Part shown: positions 11,601 to 24,500 of the stretch, in pieces | Position numbering within the stretch: the first letter of the stretch is position 1 | How the letters are laid out: each line of letters starts with the position of its first letter | From: Eucommia ulmoides | Taxonomy: Eukaryota > Streptophyta > Magnoliopsida > Garryales > Eucommiaceae | DNA: 64,000 bases | Assembly: GCA_016647705.1 (NCBI GenBank) | Contig: CM028327.1 | Location: 45,401,114 to 45,465,113, forward strand | Direction: 5' to 3' | Position numbers and translations under genes: made by a program | Notes under the pieces: model-generated | What the model was told of the DNA's origin: nothing | The model's database searches: none | The model's input: the letters and a program-made list of their open reading frames with translations, nothing else

Positions 11601-11839
11601 AATTTTTTATAAAACAATATTAAATAGTATTTAAATATTTTTCAATTTATTATATTTTTGAAAATGATAGTAAAATGATTAAAAAAAAATTAAATTAAAA
11701 TGTGTGGTTGAAAAGATAAAAATTTTTTATAAAACAATATTAAATAGTATTTAAATATTTTTCAATTTATTATATTTTTGAAAATGATAGTAAAATGATT
11801 AAAAAAAATTAAATTAAAATGTGTGGTTGAAAAGATAAT
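11601..11839 (+). repeat. 120-bp tandem duplication, two copies
   Basis: The unit starting AATTTTTTATAAAACAATAT (11601-11720) is repeated from 11721 to about 11839 with essentially one indel, in an A-run. Near identity means the duplication is recent. It is non-coding, AT-rich and contains TGTGTGGTTGAAAAGATAA. Confidence 0.9.
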
Positions 11840-12116
11840 TATTTTTAAAAATAATGAAATATATAAATAAAAAAATATATAATATTTAATTTAGAATATT
11901 ATAAAGAAATGTGATAATTAAGTAGAATTATGTAAAAAGCCATTTTGATTAACAAAGGGTCAAAGTTTAATTTAACCACCTAAAATTATGCCAATGTGTT
12001 GCGTGCATCTAAATAATTTACTCAGCTTTTCTGCCTTTGAAAAGACCATACCATATAACGTGCAGTCTAGGCCTAAGCAAGTGGGTTTCCTGCCTTGTCA
12101 CTTAGTCCGTCGAGAG

Positions 12117-12302
12117 TAGGGATGGTTATAGGCACGGGGTTCCGCCCAGCCGGCCAAGTCCGTCCACTTTTTTTTAGGACTTGGGTTTGTGTTTTGAGTC
12201 TGTGAACTGGATTTGGACTTGAAAATTAAGGCCCGATGAATTTTAGGGTTGGACTTGAGCTTGGCTATTTTCTTTTATGGCCGGGCCGGCCCGGTCATTA
12301 AA

Positions 12303-12379
<77 letters not shown>

Positions 12380-12845
12380 TTACATGTGAAAATAGTGTGA
12401 TTTACACGTTAGATTCTTAATTTATTTGATATTATTATACTACATGTTAATTAATTATAAAAAAAAAAAAAATTGGTTTGGATTCCAGTGTTTAGCTATA
12501 AGATTTTATCAGAATCCTAAATCTGTATTTAATAAGTGTATTATATTCTGAATTGGATTGCAATTTTTTTTTTGGTTAATTATAAAAAAATTATATTTTT
12601 CACTTCTGTTGTATTTTTTGTATTTTTTTTAAATTAAAAAAAATTATAGGGCTTAATTGTGGGATTGGGTTATTTTTATAGGGTCGGGCCGGGTTCGGGC
12701 CTACTAGACTTGGGTATGGAATTAAGGCCCGACTATAGGACCGGGCTGGACTCGGGCCTGCCGGGCTCAAGCCTAGCAATTTTTCGTAATACCCTAGTCT
12801 AAACCCGGCCTGAACCCAGCCCGACCCGGCCCATGACCATCCCTA
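12117..12845. mobile_element. hAT-type MITE with perfect 8-bp target duplication
   Basis: The 729-bp element has termini TAGGGATGGTTATAGGC and, at the right, GGCCCATGACCATCCCTA. It is flanked by GTCGAGAG on both sides (12109-12116, 12846-12853). Subterminal sequence is GC-rich with GGGCCGGGCC-type blocks; the centre is AT-rich and holds a TA microsatellite. Non-coding. It belongs with the related copy at 39363-39880. Confidence 0.92.
12314..12375. repeat. TA dinucleotide microsatellite
   Basis: About 31 consecutive TA units inside the hAT MITE at 12117-12845. Confidence 0.95.
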
Positions 12846-13044
12846 GTCGAGAGTGAGAGAAAGAGACAAGGGTATAGAAAATGGAGTTGTTTACTTAATG
12901 AATATTTTTTTATTTTATTTTATTTTTGACAAATGGTACTTTTCAATTTATTTACACAACCCAAGCATCCCGGTATTCGGAACACCAAGACTTAATTTTT
13001 TATTTTTTATTTTTTTAGTCCCAACATTCAGAATGCTAGGACCC

Positions 13045-13265
13045 AAAAATATATTAACAGTGTATTAAACATCGTTAGTTTGGTCCCAGCATTACAGTGT
13101 TTGTAATGCGAACAACCTGAACGCCAGGATCAAAAAATATATTAAAGGTGTATTAAACACCGTTAGCTTGGTCCCAGCGTTACAATGTTTGTAACGCGAA
13201 CGCCGAGACCAAAAAATAAACTAACGATGTATTAAACACCGTTAGCTTGGTCCCAGCATTACTAC
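13045..13265 (+). repeat. Degenerate ~85-bp tandem repeat
   Basis: Two and a half units share GTGTATTAAACACCGTTAG, then TTGGTCCCAGC, TTACA, TGTTTGTAA and an ACCAAAAAAT spacer. They start near 13045, 13138 and 13220. They lie just upstream of the helicase pseudogene. Confidence 0.75.
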
Positions 13266-13274
13266 GATTGTAAT

Positions 13275-16200
13275 TTGATAACTCACATTGGTAAGAATAG
13301 GTTTCTTCTGATTGTTGTGGCGTGGAAATCGAATACGGACATTTTGCATTCATGCATTATGCATACATGCACGTTTGAAGTTACTGATGAGGTGGAGGAA
13401 GAAGTCTCTGACGAAGAGCCACAAGTGGCGGGACGTTGTTTGTATGCAAAGAATGTTAAACACCGTTTTTTTGAACTCGATAGCGACATATACAGATTTT
13501 CAAATATTTGGTATATTGTTTACTTCTCCCATATTCCTTCCTTGTCTTATTGCTATCATTTAATTTATGCCTTTAGTCATCTATCTTTAAGATTCTAACC
13601 CTTTCTTACTAGCCTGCAGTTATGTTCTTTAAGTTAAACTTAGTATGGTTTCACAATCTATGCTCATATACATTTTAGGACTCCTTGTGTTCAGTGTCAT
13701 GAAGCTTCAAAACTCATCTCCTCTTTCATATGGTGCCTCTATGTTTTTAATCTGCTTTTGTAATTTTTTTTGTCTATCCGACACAGGTGCAAACTGCAAG
13801 ACCTAGGGTATCCATTGGATTCGTCACCATTTAAAAAATGTAATGTTTCATATCCGTTGAATTATCAAGCACCTATGTTGGCAATTGGAATTTGATTTTG
13901 ATGAAGTTATCGTTTGATTTGTAGGTGAGAGAGCCTGATTTTTGCTGCTGCTGGAGGCACTACAAAGTTTCCTTGTATAACTTTGAATTACTTGTTATTT
14001 AAGTTTTTTGTACTTCCTTTTATGCGTTATGTAATATTTATCTTAAAACCGAAATAGTCTCAAGTTATTGGAATTTATGTTCAAGCTGCTTGGGATAGTC
14101 CAAGCATCTGTGTTTTTTCAACCAAGTTTTTTATTTTTTGCGTGTTACTATTCCATGATTATCTTTGAATCGCCAAATATGATTCGTAAAATGAAGAGAA
14201 GGAAAGATTCCTATAGGCCCTTCTTTGATTGCAGGGATACCTTGTGCAGTGGTTGTAACTGATAATGACAAGATTTATGTGCCGGCAGGAGACATTGGAG
14301 AAAGCCGTTTTGGTTTTCAAAAATATTGATCTTTCGGTGTTTGTTTCAGTAATTTGAGGGAATTTTCACGGGAGTTTTTATTTGTTTCCAGATTTCATTG
14401 CCAAATTGTTTTGTTAATTGTTTTTTTTTTTTTTTTTTTTTTTGTTTTATTCAGTATTTTTCATCTCTGTTGATAATGTCCTTTATTTAGACTTGTTTCA
14501 CCTAATTGTTGCTAGACTTATTTGTTCATTTTAAAAAACAAATATACTGATTGACCATCTATTTTTAATGTTGGTAAGAATGGTGAAGTCTTATTAAATC
14601 AAAATAATTCTTTTGTTCCGTTTTATTCGTAGTCTATTTGGTTACTTTTCAGTTATATATTTATGCCAAATATCACAATGATTGTAAAAAGTCATCAGTA
14701 TCTCAGCAGAGAAGGCATTACTTTAAACCAATGTGGTGTGGTGGAGAGCATATGGCCTTCTATACTAGAAATCTCCATTTCTATATATAGGTAAATGGTT
14801 ACAACCTCTTGATATCCATATCTTGAAGATACATGTCCTGGAAAACATCATTTGTTATTTGTTCACTGCATTTGGAGTGACTTAATTTCCCCCAAGATGC
14901 GCTCTTTCTATGTTTTGGTGCTTTTTGTTGCATGCATTCATTTGACATATTTTCTCAAGTGATGAATTCTCAATTTATAAGTTTTTGCCCTTTCTTAATT
15001 ATTTATTAATTATTTAAAATTTTGCATGTTGATGTCATAGAATCTCAATAGAATGCTTGTTTGTTCTAGAGTCATGCTTATAGAGTTATTTTAATGCCTG
15101 ACATTGTTTTTTTCCCAGTCCAATTGTTGAGATCTCAAGTATCTTTACGGAAGTTGTTCAACATGGGCTACGTGGCATAGCATTTTGCAAAACAGACAAA
15201 CTTTGTGAACTTGTTTTATGCTATACGTAAGTGACACTATCTCATCTGCTTATGGATTTTTAAGCTTGAATCTCATAAAGTACTCGAATGAATAAAATGC
15301 ATTCTGATGATCCACGTTTGTGAGAAGCTGATAAATACTTCAAGAGATGGCACCCAGTTTGGGCAACTCGATATGTGCATACAGGGTTGGGTATGTTGCT
15401 CAGGTTAGTTAATTTACTTTTAATTCCCTTTTCCACTGTAGTTTACATATTTAAAAAATCCCTTGGTGTAGAGAAGAGTTGTTTCCTTTGTTGCTAGTGG
15501 GGACCGTAGCATTTTTTGTGGAAAGTCCTACAAATGGTGAGAAATATATTCCAAAATTTATAGCAGAATTTTCTTTGGGAGGCAATCTCTCTCTCACTCT
15601 CTCTCCCCTTTTTATATTTGTAACTTTTCATATGTTTGAGGTGAAGCAAATGAACTCCTCTGTTTTGGCAAGTAAATGTTGGTGATTTTACTTTTCTCAT
15701 TGTGATTTGATGTTGATATATAGAGCCTGCATACATCATCTCATAAATGTTGAACCCTTTGATACCATTTTAAGTAAAAATTAAAAATCTTCGATTAACA
15801 TTGTTATACGAGCCAAATGGAGGCTGCCTTACACCGTCGTTGTCGGGTTTCTTTTTCTTTTTTACGTTAAGCAGGATTTGAGAAAAAATGAGGGTGACTT
15901 TTTTGGTGGGAATCTCCTTGGTGTAGCTGCTACAAACGCTCGAGTTGGGTATTGATGTTGGAACGTTGCACCTAAGTTTTCCTGGTAGTATAGCTAGGTG
16001 TAGGACTTGCTTTGTTTCTTTTTCTATCTCAATTAGGTAACGTGCTCCATGTGGTATCCTAACTGGGGTTGTTTTAGTTTATGGCAGCAGTCTGGAAAGG
16101 TAATAGCCCTCGCTGTATATGTTGCATTTGAAGGTCTGCTGGATCAGTATTTTATGAATTTTCCCCCGAAACTCCTCCGGTGTCCTGTAGAGTGCTATCT

Positions 16201-17640
16201 AAAGTCTGAACAAATCTGAAAGTCATGGCTTGGAAGCTTGTTGCTTGTACCTCTTTATGCAATTTTTATAATCAATACTGATGTTAGAAAATAAAAACTA
16301 AAAACTTTGGCATGTATTTAGGTATATAATTTGCAACTCATCTGATCTGGCTGTAGCGTGTGTAGACCCTTATGATAGCCGCTATATTCTTGAAAGAGTT
16401 CCACCATACGATTCTTATCCGAGTGGTTCTGACATTTCCGCACAAGTGACATGTTCTTGCCATCTCTCTCAAACTTCTTTTCCTGGGGTGGGTGGGTTGG
16501 GGGGTTGCTATTTCCTTTTTCTTTTCTTCCCCTACATGTCCTTTTCAGTAGGAGAGCATTCAGAGAGATGAAGAAAAGGATGAATGACATTGAAGCAATA
16601 TTTTTTGTTATAATTTAGGCTCCATTTGGAACTAGTGTTATTTTAAGTACTTTTTCAAAAAAATGCTTATTGTTTCTTCAAATTTTATATTGAAAAAGAG
16701 CAATGAAGATCAATACAATACAGATCTCTCAAGTCTTAACCAACTTTTTCAAAAAAATCATCATCTATATAATATATATATATATCTATTGGATTAGGAG
16801 ATCATTTATAGGTAATATTATGATATCATCTATACACTTCAAACACTTTTTATTTTTCGCTTTTGCTTTTAAGTAAAAATATTTTTGTTGCCAAATGGTG
16901 CTCGTGGATTTTTAGATTTTGGGCTTACCTTAAGTGACGAAGGCATATTTAACCGGTTTGTTTCTAGGAATACTTTTCAACTTTGAGAGATTGAACATTT
17001 TTCAAAATTAACATGCTAGAAGTTATGGGCTGAACATCTGTTTTAAACGTTTCACCATGTAGAAATGCTAACAATTCTGTCAAATTATTCATATGCATCT
17101 ATGCAAGACAGCCACACTAGTATATTCAAATGATGCACCAACCCAGTTAACAACATCATATACAACCACAGACAATTCTTCAAAATGTTCATATGCATAT
17201 GCAAGGATAACAACTATTTTCCTTTCGTTATTAAATTGTTTGAACTTTTGCAGATTCAACCTCTTTGCAGTGAATTATTGTGTGTTGCTTTGGACCTTCT
17301 TAAGTCATGCAGCTGTGCTGGAGACATTGATTGCCCTAATTGTGTTCAGGTCAATATTACTTGAAAACTACTAGGGTGCGTTCAGGTAAGATATTTAAAG
17401 AAGATACTTGACTTCGAGAAATGATTTATAATTTTTTCGTAATAAAATTACTTAAGAAAATGTTACAAACCTCGTTTTTTAAATCAACTACCTTATCCAA
17501 ACTGACCACTAATGCATGAAATCTACTATTGTTTTCAGTGTATAATTACTACTAGAGATTTTTGGATGGTTGTAGAGTTTTATTTTCCAGGAGTATAATG
17601 ATGTTCTTCACAAAGATGCAACCATAGTTGGGTTCAGAAA
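13275..17640 (+). pseudogene. HRQ1-type (RecQ-related) DNA helicase, degenerate gene
   Basis: Scattered exon-like segments run in the order of plant HRQ1-like helicases. At 15119-15226, after a TTTTTTTCCCAG acceptor and before a GTAAGT donor: SPIVEISSIFTEVVQHGLRG then IAFCKTDKLCELVLCY. At about 15893-15990: GDFFGGNLLGVAATNA then, in another frame, ELGIDVG-like and FPGSIA-like sequence. At 16105-16200: ALAVYVAFEGLLDQYF. At 16340-16450: VACVDPYDSRYILERVPPYD. At 17262-17350: SCSCAGDIDCPNCVQ, the C-x-C-x5-C-x2-C zinc site of the C-terminal DUF1998/MZB module. At about 17589: EYNDVLHKDATIVG. A frameshift within 'AATNA|LELG' and degraded flanking exons show it is not functional. The ATPase N-terminal half is not recognisable, so the left boundary is uncertain. 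The intact family acts in interstrand-crosslink repair. Confidence 0.7.
16619..16906. mobile_element. MITE-like insertion in a former helicase intron
   Basis: The left end GGCTCCATTTGGAAC and the right end (other strand) GAGCACCATTTGGCAAC form an imperfect inverted repeat. The adjoining subterminal pairs are AAGTACTTTTTC and TTTTAAGTAAAAATA. It is about 290 bp, non-coding, and no clear target duplication was found. Confidence 0.5.
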
Positions 17641-18600
17641 ATGATAAAGACAAAAAAAAAAAAAAAAATCCAAAAGACAGTATTGTTCCTCAGAATTAGC
17701 ACGTGCCTTTGTGTCATTTTTGTCAAATATTGTCCCCCTGTGCTTTGGACTAAAGTGCAACACTCAACTCTTTTGGACGAAAAATATAAAATGACAAATT
17801 TACCCTTCTTTATAATTAAGGGTAATTGTGTCATTTCATTCTAAAATTAAGGGCAATTTTGATATCTATCTAAACGATTAAAAAGTTATCTAAACTTTAA
17901 GGGCAGAAAATGATTTTTTATTACATTCTACACCATCTTCTCCACAACTTCTACTGCAGCATCGACGATCAACAGGCACTACTACGACGATTGACAGCCA
18001 CCATTGCACCGATCATCTAGTCACCACCGTTTCTTTTGTTCTCCTCTCCCCCACCACTTCCCCTGTTCTAGTCCCCGCCTCCCCACGTTTTCCCTGTTCT
18101 ACTCTCCCTCCGGTTCCTACAAGCCTACGAGGGTGTAGTTACAAACCTATGTGGGTAATGTTAGCAGCAAGTTCAAGTCTGTGAGGGTTCATCTGTTATG
18201 GAATCATCGAGTTTACCCGGAGTTGCCATAGTTGATTTTAATATAAATTATATTTCAAAATTTTTAGAATTAAATTAAAAAAAATTAAATTATTCTTTAA
18301 AATGTGACTAGTTAAATCTTTTAAGCCATAGTTAAAATTAAAATGTTTACTACCATAATTAAAAATTATAGCTACAACAAAGAGTCAAAATGACCAAGAT
18401 GTCTTTATTTTTTATTATTTTTTTCAAATAATTTAATTTTTAATTTGCGTTTAAATTTTAATTTCCTAACTAGCGGATAGTTTAAATTTTTTTATTTAAT
18501 TTTGAAGACATATTAAAAAGAAAAATTAATTACACAAACACCCCTAAGGGCTGTTTTGTAATTAAAATATAGGTGAGAGTAACCCTAATTACTACTGTAT
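17641..18600. other. Non-coding region after the helicase relic
   Basis: Contains an A-run near 17653, repeated AATTAAGGG(T/C)AATT motifs near 17814-17860, and a C/T-rich, GC-richer block at about 17940-18130 with no convincing coding frame. Nothing else was recognised. Confidence 0.4.
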
Positions 18601-20628
18601 GTAAGTAGAAATTCCTAACGTGAAGAATCCAATGATAACTTGAAGAATCAAATAAAAATCATGTTATTTTACTTTAATGAAATGGTGCATGTATATGATA
18701 GTATTAATTAATAATTATTAATTATATTTTGGGCTAATATTATTTTTTAAATAAATAACAAAATCTTGAATGTCTTTTTATATTTATTTTCTAAAATATA
18801 AAAATAAAACTAAAGAAATGCCACCTAAATATAATATGAAATATTTCATAAATGGTTTCCAATTATTTCAATTTCCATTAGCTTACAAATAGTAATCTTG
18901 TCAGTAAAATAACGGAGGACAGATATAAACACATTAAATAAATTTTAATCATTCTTTGTCTCCAGAGACAAAAACCGATCCGAGATTGATTGACAAAAAT
19001 TAACATAAATATAAAGTAGATATTTATACATAACCTAATATATGTTCTACCTAATTGAAGAGAAATAGTAATTTTTAAAAATTATTTAAATAAACTCCAA
19101 TTAAATTCATAATAATAGAAATAAGGTTTATTGAAATAATCTTTATTCTTTAATAATGTATTGATTAAAATGAATTATATATAAATATGAAAATTATGTT
19201 TTTTCCTACGTATTTTACATCCATATTTTGAGAAACCATTTAAATAAATTTCAATCGAATTCATAATAATAAAAATAACTTTTATTCTTTAATAATTTAT
19301 ATTAAAATTATGTAAACATGAAAATTGTATCTTTGTCTACATATTCTGCATCAATATTTTGAGAAAAAAATTAAAGAAAATTTCAATTAAGTTAATAATA
19401 ATATTAAACAACTTTTATTCTTTAATAAGTTATTAATTAAAATTAATTATATTGTAATATGGAAACTATATTTTCGCCTACATATTTTACCAACATACTT
19501 GGAGAAATTATTTTAATAAATTTTAATTAAATTAATAGTTTAATTTTTATTATTTAATAATTTATTTAGTTAACTATATAAAAATATAAAATTATATTTT
19601 TGCCTCCATATTTTGAGAAATTATTTTAGAAATATTTCCCTCATTTCCATTTGCTACAACCTTCCATTCTTTCTAATTAATTCTTATATATTTTTCAAAC
19701 TCCTTTTTTTTACTAATTTTTTTTTTTTTTTTTTTATTATCTTTTTTTTTTTTTTTTTTTTGCTTTTGATTGTTTTTTCAATTTTTAATTTATTTTTTGT
19801 TTTTTACATTTATTTTTTAGTTTAGTTTGTTCTTTTTTGTTTCCAATTTGTTACGTTTGATTTATTTTTTATTTTTATTATTTCTTCATTTTTTTTTTTG
19901 GAGTTTGATTTTGAGTGTTTTTGTGTACATATATATTTTTAGAACCTAAATGGGTGACAAAGAAGATATATAATAGAATAAAAATAAAAATAAAAGATAT
20001 TGAAAATAGAAACCATAAGAAAAATGTGAAAAAAGTAAAGTAAAAAAGTTATATTAGAAAGGAAAAAAAATATAAATAAAGAACAGAAATTAATGAAGCC
20101 CACCAAAAAAGCAGGGAAAAAAATAATTAGTTAGGTTAAACAATTAATTTTTCGACTTCAATAGGAGTAAATGCATTAAAAAATTAATAATGTCAAGTAA
20201 TTAACCCGAAAATAAATCAGATAAGGGTCCTGACATTAGTTCTAGCAAATGAGATGGAGTCTCAAATAACAGGTTTCTGATTAATTTTTTTTTTGTAAAA
20301 GATGTGGTTTAATTTGAAATTCACTATTAAATTTGTATGGTTAATATGAACTAATTATTAAAAAGCAAATTGAAAAAGACTAAAATATAAATTGATCTAA
20401 AATACGAAAAAAGTAAAATATTACGTAAAAGACTTCATAATAGCATCATTACAATACCATTTTAATTTTTATTTGGTGGATCCACTACCAAATCTGCATT
20501 ATATTTATTTTTGAATACTTACTGGCATCAACTTTTTTATAATAATTATTTTTTTCTAACAAATTGTAAAATAATTTATGAAAATTGATAAAAATAAGGA
20601 TTGACGGAATTAATAATATAAAAATATT
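18601..20628. other. AT-rich spacer
   Basis: Very AT-rich with long T homopolymers near 19720-19760. It includes the degenerate tandem array described separately. No gene seen. Confidence 0.5.
19073..19630 (+). repeat. Degenerate AT-rich tandem array, ~110-160 bp period
   Basis: Four to five diverged units share the order 'GAGAAA..ATTTAAATAAATTTCAAT, AATTCATAATAAT, ACTTTTATTCTTTAATAA, ATGAAAATT, TTTGYCTACATATTYT'. Unit starts lie near 19073, 19231, 19361, 19501 and 19613. Non-coding. Confidence 0.7.
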
Positions 20629-21003
20629 AAACTCGAATCGACGGGTAATCAAACCAAACGGTTCGGTTTTGAAACCAATTAAATGATTGTGATTACGGTT
20701 TTGGTTTCGGAATTGAAAACAAAAGCGGTTTTAGCTTTGGTTTAGGGTTTGAGATAGTAACCATAAAATCGAACGTCGTATCCAATATTTTAAATATATA
20801 TTTATTATATAGGTTATCCTCAAATTTTTTTATATATTTACATTTTTGACCCCTAAGGTATATGTGTGTGTTATATAAGGTTAATTGTGTTAATTTCAAG
20901 GTTTTCATAATTTTTTTCAATACTTTAGTTATATTTTTATTTACATATAAAAAATAACAGTTTGCAAATTCATGGTTTTACTTTTGCATAAAATTAAACG
21001 ATT
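20629..21003. mobile_element. Truncated copy of the 5370-type hAT MITE
   Basis: Sequence from ACTCGAATCGACGGGTAATC to TTTGCATAAAATTAAACGAT closely follows the first two thirds of the MITE at 5370-5952. The TAGGGATGGCA terminus is missing at the left, and the right third is replaced by PPR-derived sequence. Confidence 0.8.
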
Positions 21004-21112
21004 TTGTAAATCACCATTGTATCTCTGTAACGTTTTTCACCCATTTCATTTTGAAGCTTTTCGGCCTCTTTAAAATCACCAGCGTTGAAAAATCTATTTA
21101 AGAGGGGTTTGA
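21004..21112 (-). pseudogene. PPR gene fragment joined to the MITE
   Basis: About 109 bases closely match 32653-32762 inside the intact PPR gene, for example TTTTTCACCCATTTCATT and TCGGCCTCTTTAAAATCACC. The homologous part of the intact protein encodes FFKAGDFKEAENLHNEMGEK, one PPR motif. It begins exactly where the MITE sequence stops, sharing a short TTGT(A)-type junction. It is too short to be functional. Confidence 0.85.
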
Positions 21113-21546
21113 GATCCAATACATGCGTTTGCATCCCGCAACCGTTATTTAATTTGCGTGTAAATATTTATTAGATCTAACAATCATGAATGTATTAGGT
21201 CGACATGAGAAAGTGCATTCTTAAAATCGTTTAGAAATGTGATTAGTCGAGATAAATTAATCCAAACACATCTTACCGTAAAATTCAAAAAAAAAAAAGA
21301 AAAAAAGTACAGATATTATTGCTTCCATCCCTATTATTATCCCCCGCACTTTGAAAAACTTGGCTGCAAAAATACACGTCATAGACTTTGATTGAAAGAA
21401 AGTCTAAAAACAACAACGGCAGTCCCCACCACTTGGGAAAAAAAAAAGATGAATGATATGAATGCATAAGCTATAGAATTCACCACCACTACCTCAATCC
21501 ATAGGCTCATCCCCTCTCGCGTCAGACCTTTCTCTGTGATACAACA

Positions 21547-24500
21547 ATGGCGGAAGCTCTCATAGTCCCTGCCGTGGACTTGATGCTGTCACACTTGATT
21601 TCAGGAATCGGGAAAAACATCAACCTGATAATGGGTTTCGAGAAAGAATTGGGTCGCCTCAAAGATGAAGTAGAGATGATTCAAGATGTGCTACATGATG
21701 CCGAGAGACGTAGTCTCGAGGAGGCGGCGGTGAAGCGGTGGCTGAAGAAGCTTGCAGATTTTGCTTCCACAGCCACTGATGTGTTGGATGAATTTGCTTA
21801 TCATGGCCTTCGGCGCAAGGTGGAGAAGGTAAGTCCTAAACCATCATTTTTGTCCAAAAGAAAAATGGGTAAGAAAATAAAGAAACTCTTGGCATCTTTG
21901 GAAAAGATTAACAAACAAGCTTCTGATTACAGACTCCAACGTGAGGGAGGTCATGCTCCTCCTCTGCAAGTCCCTGAGGGTCGAGAGACTACCTCGCTCA
22001 TTGACGTGTCTGAAGAAGTTGTGGGGAGGGAGGATGATATCGCCAAAATAATGCAGATGTTGACTTCAGAAAGCAATCAACAAACGCTTTCTGTCCTTCC
22101 CATTGTGGGAATGGGAGGACAAGGAAAGACTACGTTAGCCAAACAAATTTACAACAACGATGGGGTCAAAAGCCATTTCCAAAAGAGAATGTGGGTGTGC
22201 GTGTCTGATGAGTTCAATGTCAAGAGGCTTTTAAAAAGCATACTTGAATCTTTAATGGGGACAAAGTATGAGTTAGACACTAAGGAAGAAATGCTTAAAG
22301 AGCTTCATAAAAGGCTGGGAGGGGAAAAATATTTGCTTGTTCTTGATGACGTATGGAATGAAGATCCCATTAAGTGGGAGGTGTTCACAAGTGACTTGCG
22401 AAGTGCGAATACATCCAAGGGTAACAATATTGTGGTCACTACACGTAGCACGAGAGTAGGCAAACTCGTGGGGACATTTGAGCAACCTTATTCTTTGAAG
22501 GAATTATCCGATGATGATTGTTGGTATATATTTAGTACAAGAGCTTTCCCAAATGGAGTGCTTGGGGGTTTTCAAGTTATGGGAGAAGAAATCGTGAAAA
22601 AATGTAGGGGTTTGCCTTTGGCAGCTAAGGTAGTAGGAAGCATGTTGCGTCACAAGAAAGAGTTGCACGAGTGGCGATCAATTGCTAAAAGTGGAGTTTG
22701 GAATTCCGTTGGTGATGACACTGGAGTGTTACAAATTCTAAAGTTGAGTTATGATAATTTGTCTCCGTCGTCGTTGAAGCATTGTTTTTCATACTGTTCA
22801 ATTTTCAGAAAAGACAGTGTTATGAAGAAAGACGAATTAATTCAACTTTGGATGACACTTGGATATCTTAGACCACAAGAACAACATAATAATATGGAGA
22901 TAGAAGATATTGGGACGATGTATTTTAACATTTTGGTTGAAAAATCCTTGCTTCAAGATATCACTACAAATTTTTATGGCAATGTGGAAAGTTGCAAGAT
23001 GCATGATTTGGTTCATGATCTTGCTCAATTTGTATCAACGCCAAATGTCTTTAATGTGGAAGGTGGTAAACAATTAGCAAGCGAGAATATTCCTCATATT
23101 AGACATTTAGCATTGTACTCTGACAGATTAAGTCTTGATACCATTGGCCAACAAGTCGGTGATAAATTACATACGTTATTCTTAAGCAACATCGAAATTG
23201 GCAAAGGTTTCATGGACTTTAAATGTTTGCAGGTTCTAAAGTTGCACGGAAGCCATAAACTCCCAACTTCAATAAGTACGCTAATACATTTGAGGTATAT
23301 TGATTGGTCGATAATGTTTGGATTCAATGTTTTGCCAGATTCCATCACCAAACTTTACCATTTACAAACCCTACGACTCTCATATGTCAAATATTTTCCA
23401 GATGAAATGAGGAATTTAATTAGCTTAAGGCATCTTTATTTTAAAACATATAATTTGGTAAAGATGCCACCTAAGCTAGGGAGTTTAACTTGCCTTCAAA
23501 CATTGCCACTCTTTATTGTTGGTGAGGAGAAGGGTCATCAAGTTGAAGAGTTAGGATCCCTAAAAAACCTTGGCGGAAAACTGAAGATAAGTAATCTTGA
23601 GAAAGTGAAGTCTAAGGAGGATGCAGAGAGTGCAAATTTATTGAGAAAATCAAAAATTGACAAGCTGAAATTTGTGTGGAATTGGGAAGAGGAACACGGC
23701 TGTAACATTGATCATGATGTATTGGAAGGTCTCCAACCCCATTGCAATTTGAAATCTTTATGTCTTGTGGGCTTTGCAGGTGATAGTTTTCCGGATTGGG
23801 TGATGAATATGTCTGTGAATGTTGGGGGGAGCCAATTGTTATTCGAGAATTTGGTGGACATAAAATTGAGTGAGTGTAATAGAGTTGAAGGAATTCCAAC
23901 GCTAGGACACCTTCCATTTCTTCGACGTCTCCGTTTGGAAGGAATGCGTAAAATAAAATGCATAGGTGAGTCATTCTATGGATATAATGATTCAAGTAGT
24001 AGTAGGAAGTCATCTCGTGAGACCATCACATTGTTTCCTGCATTGGAGGAATTTGTTTTGGATAACATGGAGGACCTAGAAGAGTGGATGGGCGCGACAA
24101 CTTCACAAGAAGATGTGGTGGTGTTTCCTCGCCTTAACAAGTTGATTGTCTACAATTGTGAGAAGTTGAAGACATCTCCCAATCATTTCCCGTGTGTCAA
24201 GGTATTGAGGTTTGAACGTGTAAATGGCGGGTCAATAATAAGCATATGCAGCAACAACAAGCTAACAACTCTCTCCCACCTCAGCATACGATATGTATCA
24301 GATCTGATTTCTTTACCAGATGAGTTGTTACACAACAACAGGCATCATCTCATGAACTTGAGTATTTTTTATTGTCATCATCTAAAGTTGATCCCAAGCT
24401 TAGAGGGTCTCAAGTCCCTCACATCTATGATGGTTTCTAAGTGTCAAATGTTGGAGAGTTTGCCACAAGACTTACAATCCTGCACATCTCTCCGCAGCTT

